A stretch of 64,000 nt of DNA from Prevotella bivia DSM 20514 (GTDB lineage Bacteria > Bacteroidota > Bacteroidia > Bacteroidales > Bacteroidaceae): the NCBI RefSeq assembly GCF_000262545.1, contig NZ_JH660660.1, positions 1,892,482 to 1,956,481 of the forward strand. Direction: 5' to 3'. The notes beneath the pieces are model-generated. The model saw only the letters and a list, made by a program, of their open reading frames with translations. It was not told the DNA's origin and did not search any database. Position 1 is the stretch's first letter, and every line of letters begins with the position of its first letter. Of this stretch, positions 18,757 to 28,508 are shown piece by piece. The position numbers and the translations under genes were made by a program.

Positions 18757-19122
18757 TAGTATAAAAAATTTTTATTAATAGAGTATTTACGTTATGGCAT
18801 TTTAGGTTATCTAACTTAAAATAGGATTGCCCTCTGACACCATTTTTGTAATTTCACCTCCTACTAAGAGGAGGGTTTTAGTTATTATTCTTGTCTACAA
18901 ACTTAATACTTAAATTTGGATTATCCAAGAAAAAAGGATATGAAAACTAAAAAGGAATTCTAAAAGATAGCAAAGTAAGTTTTTGTAAGGTGTTATCACC
19001 TATTTATATTATATATACTAAAGCTGTTGTCAGTATATGTTTAAAATTACTATAAAAGTAAGGGGTAACTGTTTTTGACAGTTACCCCTTGCTTATGGAA
19101 TGTTTTGAGTGTTATTTTTAAC
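18757..19122. other. Upstream region of the susCD operon
   Basis: About 366 bases without a gene. It holds the terminator at 19061-19091, a weak -7 candidate at about 18972-18979 (minus strand TTACTTTG, one mismatch to TAnnTTTG), and a hairpin ACCTCCT...AGGAGGG at 18856-18875 within the probable susC leader. Transcribed from that box the leader would be about 210 bases. There is no regulator gene. Confidence 0.5.
19061..19091 (-). terminator. Terminator of the DUF1573 gene
   Basis: A perfect 13-bp stem (AAGGGGTAACTGT with its complement) and loop TTTTG, 32 bases past the stop at 19123. Read on the minus strand it is followed by ACTTTTATAG. Confidence 0.8.
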
Positions 19123-19509
19123 TTAATCGTTCATGACCCCTTCAATGTAAAGGCGTGTCATTTCTGTTTTACCGTTTGTGCGAACTGTAATGCTTTTTCT
19201 AAACTTACCAGGGAAACGATCCTTGCCGTTGTAAATAACCTCAATCGTACCTTTCTGACCTGGCGCGATAGGGCGTTTGTCGTATTTAGGTATTGTACAG
19301 CCACAACTTGCCACAACCTGATTGATAATCAAAGGAGCATTGCCTACGTTGGTAAATCGGAATGTTGTTTTGTGGATAGGCACGCTAGTACTAAATGTGC
19401 CAAAGTTATGTGAAAGCGATTCGAACTTTATTTCAGCTTGGTTTTGCTGTGCCATAGCTGTTGTGAAACCTAGAACAGCAAATAGCATCATAAGGATTAC
19501 TTTTTTCAT
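19123..19509 (-). CDS. DUF1573 secreted protein
   Basis: A small exported protein (128 aa from the ATG at 19509) with signal peptide MKKVILMMLFAVLGFTTAMAQ. The rest is one DUF1573 Ig-like domain: FESLSHNFGTF at the start and VASCGCTIPKYDKRPIAPGQKGTIEVIYN in the middle, the CGCT motif being the family hallmark. DUF1573 proteins are very common in Bacteroidetes but have no settled role. The three codons before ATG 19509 in the same frame start with an unlikely upstream codon. Transcription ends at the hairpin at 19061-19091. Confidence 0.9.
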   Translation of the reverse strand: MKKVILMMLFAVLGFTTAMAQQNQAEIKFESLSHNFGTFSTSVPIHKTTFRFTNVGNAPLIINQVVASCGCTIPKYDKRPIAPGQKGTIEVIYNGKDRFPGKFRKSITVRTNGKTEMTRLYIEGVMND

Positions 19510-19614
19510 ATCTAACATTTTTTCTTTCTTAATTAGTATAACTTCTCCCTTTTGTTTCTTATTTGATGCAAAAGTATAGATAAAGTTTATTTCACTGCAA
19601 TTATTTTACATTAA

Positions 19615-20109
19615 TTAGGAGAAAATTCCCTGCAAAAAATGGAATAAATAGAGGGTTAGTGATGCTAAAATGCTTAGTAATAAGGCTATTAGCGCAATTG
19701 AAAGAATGATGAATAAGCCGCTTTGTATGGCTTTTTTATTAACAGTATGGATAGTGGCTTTATCGCCTTCTACAAAACCTTGTACCAATGCCATATTTTG
19801 TTTGTTGGCTTTGTGGAAAAAGTCGATAATGTTGCCTATATAAAAAGGGATAAGTCCTAGCAGTATATCGCGAAGCGAATTGTTGATAATAGCTAGTGTG
19901 AGCGGAATGCTTTTTACTTTGCGCATAGCAAACCATACATACGTGAGGGCGCAAAAGGAGGCTATAACATCTCCAATGCCGAAGGGTAAAAGTCCTATTA
20001 TGCCGTCAAGGTAATACTGATCCATCACCTTTTGTATGCGCTCCATGTTTCTATAGCTAGTGCTTTCGCTTATACGCTGCTGTGCTGCTCGTCTTTTTTC
20101 TTCGTTCAT
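19615..20109 (-). CDS. DUF4112 membrane protein
   Basis: A 164-aa protein with the DUF4112 pattern YYLDGIIGLLPFGIGDVIASFCALTYVW and ILLGLIPFYIGNIIDFFHKANKQN, followed by a C-terminal hydrophobic stretch (about 130-160). It predicts two to three membrane segments in the inner membrane. The function is unknown. It lies 105 bases upstream of the DUF1573 gene on the same strand with no hairpin between that I can see; co-transcription is possible. Confidence 0.85.
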   Translation of the reverse strand: MNEEKRRAAQQRISESTSYRNMERIQKVMDQYYLDGIIGLLPFGIGDVIASFCALTYVWFAMRKVKSIPLTLAIINNSLRDILLGLIPFYIGNIIDFFHKANKQNMALVQGFVEGDKATIHTVNKKAIQSGLFIILSIALIALLLSILASLTLYLFHFLQGIFS

Positions 20110-20489
20110 ATTGCATGCTCTTTCGTGCTAAAACTATTATTTATTGTGTATTGCTACAAAAGTAGAAAAAAGGTTTTGATTGTATTTTAAAAATCCAATA
20201 TTTTAGTATTTTTGTGTTTTTGTAGGTAGAAAATAATTTTATCTGTGAACAGAAGGAATATGATTATTATTTTACGTTTATGGTATAGGTTATCTTTTAC
20301 ATAGCAAAAGGTTACCTTTCACAATGTAAAAGATAACCTTTTAGTGGGTAAAAGGTTATCTTTTGAACCTCAAAAGGTAATCTTTTATTTTTGTAGTTGT
20401 AAGGAGTTGATAGTAAGTAGGTTATGAAAGTGGCTATAGCTACTAATATTTGTTTTTTAGATCGAGAAATAATTTTACATTAATTCGGT
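20110..20489. other. Intergenic region holding a 22-bp-period palindrome array
   Basis: About 380 bases without a gene between two minus-strand genes. Its only clear content is the repeat array at 20284-20386; the rest is AT-rich. Confidence 0.6.
20284..20386. repeat. Five 15-bp near-palindromes at exact 22-bp spacing (array 1)
   Basis: Units begin at 20284, 20306, 20328, 20350 and 20372. Each is a variant of AAAAGGTTACCTTTT, which is nearly its own reverse complement, and each is followed by a 7-base spacer (such as ACAATGT or AGTGGGT). The 22-bp step is about two helical turns, so all units face the same side of the DNA. The same motif and period occur at 38881-38961. Confidence 0.85.
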
Positions 20490-20969
20490 TTATTGCTCGA
20501 TGTATTTTACAATAACCTGCTTTCCTTTTGTGGAGAAGCTAATGTTATATTTTCCACCATTTTTCTCCTTTCGTGCGTATGAAATGTAAGTGTCATTGAT
20601 TTTCCAACAAGTATCTTTTACGGACGCTGCTTTTAGAGTTTGAATGAAACTTTTGTCAGGCAAGGTATCTAGAGTGAGGATAGCAATGTAATTGCCATTT
20701 GTCATATTTTCCTCATCGGCTGCTATACTGATAGAATCGGGAATAAAGACAGTTTGTTTTGTAAGTTTATACTTGGGAAAGGTTACAGCGGTAATGGTTT
20801 TTAGATCAATCTTTACAGCGTCTTTCTTCTTTGTAGGAGAGAATACTTCGGCTGGTACTGTATCTGTAAGAGGTGCTGCGAAGGTAATACGCTTCCGATT
20901 GAAAGTTATGATGAAGAGAATGGCAGCAAGTAAGATGAGGAGTGAGGAGATAAATTTCTTTTTCTGCAT
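20490..20969 (-). CDS. Membrane-anchored small protein of unknown function (159 aa)
   Basis: I do not recognise it. An N-terminal hydrophobic segment (residues 6-22, FISSLLILLAAILFIITF) may be a signal anchor; the rest is beta-rich and ends YNISFSTKGKQVIVKYIEQ. It lies 68 bases behind the helicase gene on the same strand, at the end of the run pbp1a-helicase-this gene, and is followed by repeat array 1. Confidence 0.65.
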   Translation of the reverse strand: MQKKKFISSLLILLAAILFIITFNRKRITFAAPLTDTVPAEVFSPTKKKDAVKIDLKTITAVTFPKYKLTKQTVFIPDSISIAADEENMTNGNYIAILTLDTLPDKSFIQTLKAASVKDTCWKINDTYISYARKEKNGGKYNISFSTKGKQVIVKYIEQ

Positions 20970-21037
20970 AGTGGAGGAAGGGCTTAAAATGGGGAGATGA
21001 AGTGATAATATTTTTAAAGGTGTAACTTTTTAATTCT

Positions 21038-22804
21038 TTAATTTTCAGCATTCAATCTTTTTAGTTTCTTCTTTGCCTCTGGATTATCAGCGCATAGTTC
21101 AAGAGCTTTCTTATAATTATTGATAGCTGCATCGGTCATACCTTCGCGCTCGCAATCTTTGCCCATAAGGACATATTCTACGGAGAGTTTCTTTAAGACT
21201 TGTTCTTTTTCTTTGCGTTCCTTTTTGAGCTGCTTTATCTCATTGCGTAACAGATTGATAATGTTTAGTTTGCGACGAATATAACGCTGAATAATAGGGC
21301 GTTCAATGTCGTAGCGGCTATGGATTGCTAGGAAAAAGTTTTGAAGGAAGCTATCAAAATTGCCTTTGTCAAAAGCTTTAATGGCATCGGAATATTCACG
21401 GTCGGCTTTGCTTTGTTTTAAGGCTTTTGAAATGAGATTGTTGTCATTAAAGTGGTGGGCAAAGTGGTTTACCTCAGCACGTACGAATACCTCGCTGTGT
21501 TTAAGTGGAGTTTTGAGGGTGATACCTTCTAGCGAGGTGCAACGTGAAAGTGCTACATAGGCTTGTCCTCCTGCAAAGACACCATCGGTGAAGTCGATAT
21601 TGACATTATTGAATGTAAGTCCTTGGCTTTTATGTACCGTTATAGCCCATGCAAGCTTAATAGGAAATTGGATATAAGTACCTATTTGTTCTTCTTCTAT
21701 TTTCTTTTCTTCTTCGTTGAAGGTATATCGTACGTTTTCCCATAGTTCACGTTGTACTTGAAGGTCTTGTCCCTCTTCGGTTCTTACGTACAGCATACCT
21801 TCTTCCTCATCAATACCAGTGATAATGCCTAGTGTGCCATTGACCCATTGGTGTTCAATGTCGTTTTTGATAAACATAATATGTGCACCAAGTTTTATGT
21901 TAAGCTCAATAGGAGTGGGAAGGCTGCTTTCAGGGAAGTCGCCTTTTATCTCGCCGAGAAACATGGTAGGCGTGCCAGGGAGCTGGCTAAGCCCTTCATT
22001 ATTGATCCAATCGACAGTATCGCGTTTAGAGGAAAGTGTGATAGTAAAGGGCGAAGGCGTGTCCTCGTTGTGTAAGGAAGTAGTAGTAGTTACCCTTTTA
22101 TTTATCATATTAAAATCATGCGCTGTAGCCTGATTGGTACGGATATGGTCGAGGATAGCGATAAACGTGGGGTCTGATTGGCGATAGACTTTGGTAAGTT
22201 CTATACTTACTAAAGGATGTTCACGAAAAATCTTAGCATCGAAAAAGAAGTTGCTAGGATAATAAGGTTGGAGGAGTCGTCTGTCTTCTTCTTTTACAAC
22301 AGGCTCAAGTTGGTAGATGTCGCCTACAAGTAGAAGTTGCTTTCCACCAAAAGGCTCACGCATATTGCGTGTGTACACACGGAGGAGCTTATCAATGAAG
22401 TCGATGATGTCGGCACGCACCATACTTATTTCATCGATGATAATGAGTTCAACTTCGCGTAGCAGCTTCACCTTATCACCATTATATTTTAAGGTTTTGC
22501 GAAGATGACGAACCGAATAACGTTGATCGTCGGGAAGGAGTGGGTGGAAAGGAAGTTTGAAAAAGCTATGTAGTGTGCTTCCGCCTGCATTGATAGCCGC
22601 AATGCCTGTAGGTGCAAGGATAACACATTTTTTCTTAGTTGTTTGAGCTATATAACGCAGAAGTGTAGATTTTCCAGTGCCAGCTTTTCCAGTTAGGAAA
22701 AGCGAATTATGGGTGAATTGGATAATCTGAAGCGCGTTTTGCAATTCAGGATTATCCAAATCAATATCTTGTATGTTTTTTTCTTTTGAATTATATTTGC
22801 TCAT
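21038..22804 (-). CDS. Pif1/RecD-like AAA superfamily 1 helicase
   Basis: DNA helicase of the Pif1-like group found in Bacteroidetes. The Walker A motif GKAGTGKST is at about residues 39-47 and Walker B IIDEISM follows at about 122. Later motifs include VYRQSDPTF and AWAITVHKSQGLTF / GQAYVALSRCTSLEGI (motifs V-VI). The last 130 residues add a basic coiled coil (IKQLKKERKEKEQVLKKLS) and one TPR-like pair (AAINNYKKALELCADNPEAKKKL). It starts 17 bases after the PBP1A stop, so the two are co-transcribed. Confidence 0.88.
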   Translation of the reverse strand: MSKYNSKEKNIQDIDLDNPELQNALQIIQFTHNSLFLTGKAGTGKSTLLRYIAQTTKKKCVILAPTGIAAINAGGSTLHSFFKLPFHPLLPDDQRYSVRHLRKTLKYNGDKVKLLREVELIIIDEISMVRADIIDFIDKLLRVYTRNMREPFGGKQLLLVGDIYQLEPVVKEEDRRLLQPYYPSNFFFDAKIFREHPLVSIELTKVYRQSDPTFIAILDHIRTNQATAHDFNMINKRVTTTTSLHNEDTPSPFTITLSSKRDTVDWINNEGLSQLPGTPTMFLGEIKGDFPESSLPTPIELNIKLGAHIMFIKNDIEHQWVNGTLGIITGIDEEEGMLYVRTEEGQDLQVQRELWENVRYTFNEEEKKIEEEQIGTYIQFPIKLAWAITVHKSQGLTFNNVNIDFTDGVFAGGQAYVALSRCTSLEGITLKTPLKHSEVFVRAEVNHFAHHFNDNNLISKALKQSKADREYSDAIKAFDKGNFDSFLQNFFLAIHSRYDIERPIIQRYIRRKLNIINLLRNEIKQLKKERKEKEQVLKKLSVEYVLMGKDCEREGMTDAAINNYKKALELCADNPEAKKKLKRLNAEN

Positions 22805-22821
22805 TTTGTATTGCCTATGAA

Positions 22822-25359
22822 CTAGATTTGTTCCACTTTAGGCTTTTTCATCTGTTTGATAGGTGGTGTGTTCTCTGCGGGTGGCATGTTCTGATGCTCT
22901 GGAGCAGCATTATGTTGCGGCATATTAGGCGCTGCAGGCGCAGGGAGTTCCTGATTTTCGATACCATTCTCATCTATATTCTCCTCATTTACCTCCTCTT
23001 TATTATTGTCTTGTTGATGAACTCTTGCATTGTTAAGCGTATCGTCAATGGTGTAGGTCTTTTGAGGAACATAAGCATTACAGTTGTAGGCTGCTGGATC
23101 AATATCCTCATCGGGATCGAGCTGCCATTTAGCGTGATACTTCTGAAAGCGACGATCGCGCATAAGACTGTATATAAACTCTCCACAAATAGGCAGTGCC
23201 GTTTTTGAACCTTGTCCCAAAGCACCTGTTCGGAAGTGGATACTTCGATATTCTCCTCCTACCCATGCTCCTACTACAATCTTCGGGCTTACTGCCATGT
23301 ACCACGCATCCGAGTGGTTGTTGCTAGTACCCGTCTTACCACCCCAATCGGTGTCGTCGAATATATATTGTTTAAGCGTTCGGCTCGTTCCCTTTGGGTC
23401 GGTTAAGCCAGCCTTTAACAATTGCTGCATGAAGAAAGCACTCTTATAAGTGATAGCCTGATTATGATCGCGAGGAGCAACATATACCTCATTGCCCTCT
23501 TGGTCGAGAATGCGTGTGATAACCACAGGGTCGCGATGTTCGCCATAGTTGGCAATGGTGCTATAAGCATCGGTCATTTCAAGCAAATTGACATCGCTAG
23601 CACCTAAAGCCAATGAAGGCTCGTCTACCATAGGACTCTTAATACCCATTTCTTGCGCTGTTTGGATAATGTTTTTAATGCCCATTTCTTGTCCTAAGCG
23701 TACGGCTATAGAATTGATACTCTGTGCAAAAGCTAAGTGAAGCGGAATGGAGTCGCCCGAAAAACGCCCATTGGCATTTGTTGGTCTCCATGTTTGCATG
23801 AGTCCTGTTTTCTTATCTAGTACTTGCATGGAAATATATTCATCACGGCGTTTGTCGCAGGGCGTTAAGCCTTGGTTCATTGCTTCTGAATAAACGAAGA
23901 GTTTGAAAGTAGAACCTGGTTGGCGTTCTGCCACTACTTTGTCGTATTTCCATGTATCAAAATCGACATCGCCTACCCAAGCGCGTACAGCTCTGGTGTC
24001 AGGTTCCATTGCCACCATAGAGCAGTGCATAAACTTTACCATGTAGCGGATAGAGTCCATTGACGACATTTCCTTTTCTATCGTTCCTTTTTCATAATCG
24101 AAAAGCTTTACTTTATGCGGCTTGTTCAAGTAATAAAGTACGCTATCTTGATGGTTTGGATATTTTTGTACGAGGTGTTTATAGAAAGGCTGACGTTCGG
24201 CAATGCCTTCGATAAAGCCAGGGATAACATTACCTTTTTCATCGCGCCATGGCTCTTGACCTGCCCAATGTTGGTCGAACTCGTGCTGAATGCGCTTCAT
24301 TTGTTTACGAGCAGCATCTTCAGCGAGTTTTTGCATACGTGTATCAATAGTGGTGTAGATTTTTAAGCCACTACTATAGAGATCGTATCCATTGTCTTTG
24401 CACCATCCTTCGAGATATTTTGCTACATAACCTCTAAAGTATTGTGCTTTGCCGTCATAGTTTTCCTCTACGTGAATGTTGAGTTTGATGGGGAGTTTTG
24501 TTAGTTGGTCGTATCTATCTTTGCTCAACTCATTATGTGTAACCATATTGTAAAGTACGGTATTACGGCGTTTTAGCGAGTTTTTAGGGTGGAGTAGTGG
24601 GCTGTAATAGGTGGTAGCCTTCAACATACCTACAAGCGTTGCGGCTTGTTCGGTGGTAAGTTTGGCAGGAGTGGTGTTATAATAAGTGCGTGCAGCGGTC
24701 TTAATGCCGTATGCATTATTACCAAAATCGACGGTATTAGCATACATAGTTAAGATTTCATTTTTAGAATAGATCATCTCAAGTTTGATAGCAATGATCC
24801 ATTCTTTGCTCTTCATAATAAGCATGCGAAGCCCGGGAATATGTCCTAGAAGTCCACCTGAATATTGGGTGCGGACGCGGAACATATTCTTAGCTAATTG
24901 CTGCGTGATAGTAGAAGCTCCACGTGCATCGTTACGAGTGATGGCATCTTTCAAAGCACCGCCAATGCCCATGAAGTCGACACCATGATGGCTATAGAAA
25001 CGTTCGTCCTCTGTACTGATGAGGGCTTTCCAAAAGTCTGGGGTAACATCGCCATATTTTACAGGGATGCGGTTTTCCTTGAAGTATTTACCGATAAGAA
25101 CAGAGTCGGCACTGTATACTTCAGAGGCTGCGTATGTAGGGGGAGTTTTAATGTCGATAAAGCCTGGGGATTTACCAAACAAACCTAGAAAGTTGATATC
25201 GACCATTCCTAGGTATAAGAAAATAGAGACTATAAATGATACAATGCCTATAGCAAACTTAGTGTACCAAGCTCTACCTTTGTATAGGTGTGCGTACCAT
25301 GGGAAGAATTTTAGAAATCCTCTGATTATTTTTTTGATAAATGTGAAAAATCGCTTCAT
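22822..25359 (-). CDS. Penicillin-binding protein 1A (bifunctional transglycosylase/transpeptidase)
   Basis: Polymerises and cross-links peptidoglycan from the inner membrane. The start at ATG 25359 gives MKRFFTFIKKIIRGFLKFF and then one membrane helix (about 36-58). The GT51 domain has EDERFYSHHGVDFMGIGGA. The transpeptidase has STFK (active-site Ser), SIN and KTGTSNN motifs in order. A C-terminal tail rich in Asn, Gln and Pro (last 70 residues) is low complexity. The length (845 aa) is normal. Its -7 box at 25399-25406 lies between it and the stop of miaA; the frame to 25401 starts ahead of that promoter. Confidence 0.95.
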   Translation of the reverse strand: MKRFFTFIKKIIRGFLKFFPWYAHLYKGRAWYTKFAIGIVSFIVSIFLYLGMVDINFLGLFGKSPGFIDIKTPPTYAASEVYSADSVLIGKYFKENRIPVKYGDVTPDFWKALISTEDERFYSHHGVDFMGIGGALKDAITRNDARGASTITQQLAKNMFRVRTQYSGGLLGHIPGLRMLIMKSKEWIIAIKLEMIYSKNEILTMYANTVDFGNNAYGIKTAARTYYNTTPAKLTTEQAATLVGMLKATTYYSPLLHPKNSLKRRNTVLYNMVTHNELSKDRYDQLTKLPIKLNIHVEENYDGKAQYFRGYVAKYLEGWCKDNGYDLYSSGLKIYTTIDTRMQKLAEDAARKQMKRIQHEFDQHWAGQEPWRDEKGNVIPGFIEGIAERQPFYKHLVQKYPNHQDSVLYYLNKPHKVKLFDYEKGTIEKEMSSMDSIRYMVKFMHCSMVAMEPDTRAVRAWVGDVDFDTWKYDKVVAERQPGSTFKLFVYSEAMNQGLTPCDKRRDEYISMQVLDKKTGLMQTWRPTNANGRFSGDSIPLHLAFAQSINSIAVRLGQEMGIKNIIQTAQEMGIKSPMVDEPSLALGASDVNLLEMTDAYSTIANYGEHRDPVVITRILDQEGNEVYVAPRDHNQAITYKSAFFMQQLLKAGLTDPKGTSRTLKQYIFDDTDWGGKTGTSNNHSDAWYMAVSPKIVVGAWVGGEYRSIHFRTGALGQGSKTALPICGEFIYSLMRDRRFQKYHAKWQLDPDEDIDPAAYNCNAYVPQKTYTIDDTLNNARVHQQDNNKEEVNEENIDENGIENQELPAPAAPNMPQHNAAPEHQNMPPAENTPPIKQMKKPKVEQI

Positions 25360-25398
25360 CGGTTTAAGTATAATACATGATAAGTATCTTGTAAAGTA

Positions 25399-25406
25399 CA
25401 AAAGTA
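25399..25406 (-). promoter_or_regulatory. Bacteroidetes -7 box (TACTTTTG) for PBP1A
   Basis: CAAAAGTA on the plus strand is TACTTTTG on the minus strand, 40 bases upstream of the ATG at 25359. It lies just beyond the stop of miaA. Confidence 0.6.
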
Positions 25407-25410
25407 CTTA

Positions 25411-26319
25411 TTATCTTGGTGTATCTAATTTTTGATAGATATAATTTAAGATTTCTTCAATATTATCGGGTGTAAACCACTGTATGTCCTTATCTTTATT
25501 ATACCATGTTAGTTGTTTACGTGCATAGCGGCGGCTATTGCTTTGTATTTTAAAGATGGCTTCGTCAAGGGTGGTAAGTCCGTCGAGGTATTCGAATATT
25601 TCCTTATAACCAACGGTGTTGAGCGAATTTAGCTCCCGATATTTATAAACTTTCAGGACTTCTTCGACAAGTCCATCTTTGATCATATTTAAAACACGCT
25701 GGTTGATGCGGTTATAGAGTTCTTCACGCTCCCTATTTAGTCCTATTTTAATAATATTAAAAGGGCGTTCTTTAGTGCCATTCGTGCGAAAAGAAGTATA
25801 GGTTTTCCCTGTTTGATGACAGATTTCTAAAGCATGAAGCACACGACGGGGGTTTTGTTTATCGACGATAGCATAGTAGGCTGGATCAAGTTGGGAAAGT
25901 TCTATGCAAAGGTTATCCAAACCTTCTTTTGCTAATCGCGACATAAGGGCTTGGCGTATATTTGGAAGGACAGTAGGAATGTCGTCAATACCTTTGCACA
26001 CAGCATCAATGTACATCATTGATCCTCCTGATAAAACTGTTATAGGAGCAGGGTTTTGCTCCATATACTTTATAACATCTTCTTCGTATTTACTAGCCGA
26101 ATAGTAGTCGGTCAGTTTTAATGTGCCTACGAAAAGATGCTTCACGCGGGCTAGTTGGGTAGGAGTGGGTGCGGCTGTGCCTATGGGTATTTCAGAAAAC
26201 AACTGACGGGAGTCGGCATTAAGAATAACAGCATTAAAATGTTCTGCTATCTGAAGGGTTGCTTCAGTTTTGCCTACTCCCGTCGGTCCGGTAATAACGA
26301 TTAAAGTGTTCTTTTTCAA
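25411..26319 (-). CDS. miaA: tRNA dimethylallyltransferase
   Basis: Adds the dimethylallyl group to A37 of tRNAs reading UNN codons. The P-loop is GPTGVGKT at residues 11-18, followed by [21 protein letters not shown] and [17 protein letters not shown], both MiaA signatures. There is no ATG: the TTG at 26319 gives a 302-aa protein starting [14 protein letters not shown], the usual length and N-terminus. The TTG at 26361 would add 14 residues overlapping lpxA. The start lies 4 bases past the lpxA stop, so translation is probably coupled. Last gene of the lpxD operon. Confidence 0.93.
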   Translation of the reverse strand: MKKNTLIVITGPTGVGKTEATLQIAEHFNAVILNADSRQLFSEIPIGTAAPTPTQLARVKHLFVGTLKLTDYYSASKYEEDVIKYMEQNPAPITVLSGGSMMYIDAVCKGIDDIPTVLPNIRQALMSRLAKEGLDNLCIELSQLDPAYYAIVDKQNPRRVLHALEICHQTGKTYTSFRTNGTKERPFNIIKIGLNREREELYNRINQRVLNMIKDGLVEEVLKVYKYRELNSLNTVGYKEIFEYLDGLTTLDEAIFKIQSNSRRYARKQLTWYNKDKDIQWFTPDNIEEILNYIYQKLDTPR

Positions 26320-26323
26320 AATA

Positions 26324-27097
26324 TTATTGACGAATAATGCCACGCTCAGAGCTAGATACAAAGTCGATAATATATTGTATCTCCTTTGTTATCTCCATAG
26401 TGGCTTTAATCTTCTGTATGTTTTCTTCTTTTGTGCCAGCACTATAGATAATGCGATAAGCATCATGGATGGCTGTGATCTGTTCGTTGCTATAGCCACG
26501 ACGGCGTAAGCCTATGAGGTTGACTCCACAATATTTGATAGGATCTTTGCCTGCAATAACAAAAGGAGGTATATCTTGTGAGAAGCGACTTCCGCCTTGT
26601 ACCATTACTCCTCCACCAATATGGCAGAACTGATGGCATAAGACAGCAGCAGAGATGATAGCACCATCATCTACGGTTACTTCTCCTGCAAACTTTGTAG
26701 AATTGCCGATGATACAATGTGATCCAATAACACAATCGTGAGCAATATGCATATTCTCCATTAAGAGATTATTGCTTCCGACGATAGTAGTCCCCTTTGA
26801 TGCTGTTCCTCGAGAGATTGTTACATTTTCACGAATAGAGTTGTTGTCTCCGATTTCGCAGATAGTTTCCTCACCTTTGAACTTTAAGTCTTGTGGCTTG
26901 GTAGAAATGCTTGCACCAGCAAGAATTTCGTTTCCATTTCCAATACGCGCACCATAGTTGATAGTAACACTATTCTGGAAATTATTATTATCACCTATAA
27001 CGGTGTTTTTATCTATATAACAGAAAGGTCCTATGATGTTATTATCGCCTAGTTTTGCTTCTGGATGCACAAAAGCTAATGGACTAATTTGATTCAT
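26324..27097 (-). CDS. lpxA: UDP-N-acetylglucosamine acyltransferase
   Basis: First step of lipid A synthesis: moves a 3-hydroxyacyl chain from ACP to UDP-GlcNAc. The N-terminal two thirds are left-handed beta-helix hexapeptide repeats ([37 protein letters not shown]). The catalytic His lies in [15 protein letters not shown]. The motif [12 protein letters not shown] opens the helical C-terminus. The length is 257 aa. It follows lpxC/fabZ by 16 bases. Soluble, cytoplasmic. Confidence 0.96.
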   Translation of the reverse strand: MNQISPLAFVHPEAKLGDNNIIGPFCYIDKNTVIGDNNNFQNSVTINYGARIGNGNEILAGASISTKPQDLKFKGEETICEIGDNNSIRENVTISRGTASKGTTIVGSNNLLMENMHIAHDCVIGSHCIIGNSTKFAGEVTVDDGAIISAAVLCHQFCHIGGGVMVQGGSRFSQDIPPFVIAGKDPIKYCGVNLIGLRRRGYSNEQITAIHDAYRIIYSAGTKEENIQKIKATMEITKEIQYIIDFVSSSERGIIRQ

Positions 27098-27113
27098 CGT
27101 ATATAATTCTTGA

Positions 27114-28499
27114 TTACTTGTTTTTTACAATTTGAGCGGTAAATGAAGCCTCGGCTACAACATTATCGCCAACGAATACATAACCCTTCATAGAGCTAAT
27201 GCCATGACGAACAGGTCCGAGAAGTTCGACCTTAAACAACAAGGTGTCGCCAGGTACTACCTTTTGACGGAACTTAACATCATCTATCTTTAGGAAATAT
27301 GTTGACCAGCGTTCTGGCTCCTCAAGCTGGGAAAGTATTAAGAGTCCTCCACATTGTGCCATTGCTTCTACCTGTAGCACTCCAGGCATTACGGGTTCTG
27401 CAGGGAAATGACCTTGGAAGAATGGTTCGTTGCTAGTAACATTTTTGACTCCTACAATTGTAGTAGCTCCCATAGCGATAACCTTATCAATCAACTGCAT
27501 AGGATAGCGATGAGGAAGCAACTCCTTGATACGAATATTGTCCATTAGCGGTTCTATGTTCGGATCATAGATAGGGGCTTGAACATCATGATTTCTAAGT
27601 TCTCTACGCATCATACGTGCAAACTTATTGTTCACGGTGTGTCCAGGACGAGTAGCGATAATTCTGCCCTTTAGAGGTTTTCCTATTAAAGCTAAGTCGC
27701 CAATAATATCAAGAAGCTTGTGGCGGGTACATTCGTTATCCCACATCAATGGCTTATGCTGAATATAGCCAATATTATTGGCATCAATATGAGGTACATG
27801 AAGCAAGTCGGCTAGTTGGTCTAGTTTTTCTTGTTCTAGTTGTTGTTCGTAAATAACAATGGCATTATCGAGGTCTCCACCTTTTATCAAGTTGGCTTGA
27901 AGCAAAGGAAGAATATCACGTACAAAAACGAAAGTACGGGCAGATGAAATTTCTTCATCAAACTTAGAAATGCTGTCTAATGTGGCAAACTGGCTACTAA
28001 TAAACTTTGACTTGAACGAGCACATTGTTGTGATAGAGAAGTCGTCGTCAGGAAGAATGGTGATAACAGAGTCGCCTTCTTTTATTTCAAGTTTCTTGCG
28101 AATGATATAGAAATCTTTTGCTGCATTCTGCTCGGTTAGTCCTACTTCTTTAATCTTCTGCACATACATTGCAGCAGAACCATCAAGGATAGGGAACTCG
28201 GGACCATTTACCTGTATCAAACAGTTATCAATGCCCATAGCATAGATAGCTGCCATTGCATGCTCAATCGTACCTACGCGTACATCACCTTTTATGAGTA
28301 CTGTGCCACGTTGGGTTTCTTCCACATACTCTGCAACAGCATTGATTATAGGCTGACCTTCTAAATCGATGCGTTGTATTCTATAGCCAGTGTTCTCTGG
28401 AGCAGGGTTAAAGGTAACGGTGAGGTTTAAACCTGTATGTAGTCCTATACCGAATAGGGAGAAACTTCCGTTAAGGGTTTTCTGCTTTACTGTTTCCAT
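27114..28499 (-). CDS. lpxC/fabZ: LpxC-FabZ fusion: UDP-3-O-acyl-GlcNAc deacetylase and 3-hydroxyacyl-ACP dehydratase
   Basis: Two enzymes in one chain (461 aa). Residues about 1-305 are LpxC, the zinc deacetylase that commits to lipid A, with zinc ligands His80 (TIEHAMA), His260 and Asp264 (HKLLD). Residues about 315-461 are FabZ, with LLPHRYPMQLIDKV and catalytic His364 and Glu378 (GHFPAEPVMPGVLQVEA). The fusion couples fatty-acid and lipid A supply and is a known trait of Bacteroidetes. It lies between lpxD (9 bases away) and lpxA. Confidence 0.96.
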   Translation of the reverse strand: METVKQKTLNGSFSLFGIGLHTGLNLTVTFNPAPENTGYRIQRIDLEGQPIINAVAEYVEETQRGTVLIKGDVRVGTIEHAMAAIYAMGIDNCLIQVNGPEFPILDGSAAMYVQKIKEVGLTEQNAAKDFYIIRKKLEIKEGDSVITILPDDDFSITTMCSFKSKFISSQFATLDSISKFDEEISSARTFVFVRDILPLLQANLIKGGDLDNAIVIYEQQLEQEKLDQLADLLHVPHIDANNIGYIQHKPLMWDNECTRHKLLDIIGDLALIGKPLKGRIIATRPGHTVNNKFARMMRRELRNHDVQAPIYDPNIEPLMDNIRIKELLPHRYPMQLIDKVIAMGATTIVGVKNVTSNEPFFQGHFPAEPVMPGVLQVEAMAQCGGLLILSQLEEPERWSTYFLKIDDVKFRQKVVPGDTLLFKVELLGPVRHGISSMKGYVFVGDNVVAEASFTAQIVKNK

Positions 28500-28508
28500 G
28501 TATGTGTG

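Noticed and set aside
20284..20386. CRISPR-like reading of the 22-bp-period array
   Set aside because: The 15-bp unit and 7-bp spacers are far below the size of CRISPR repeats and spacers, and there are no cas genes.
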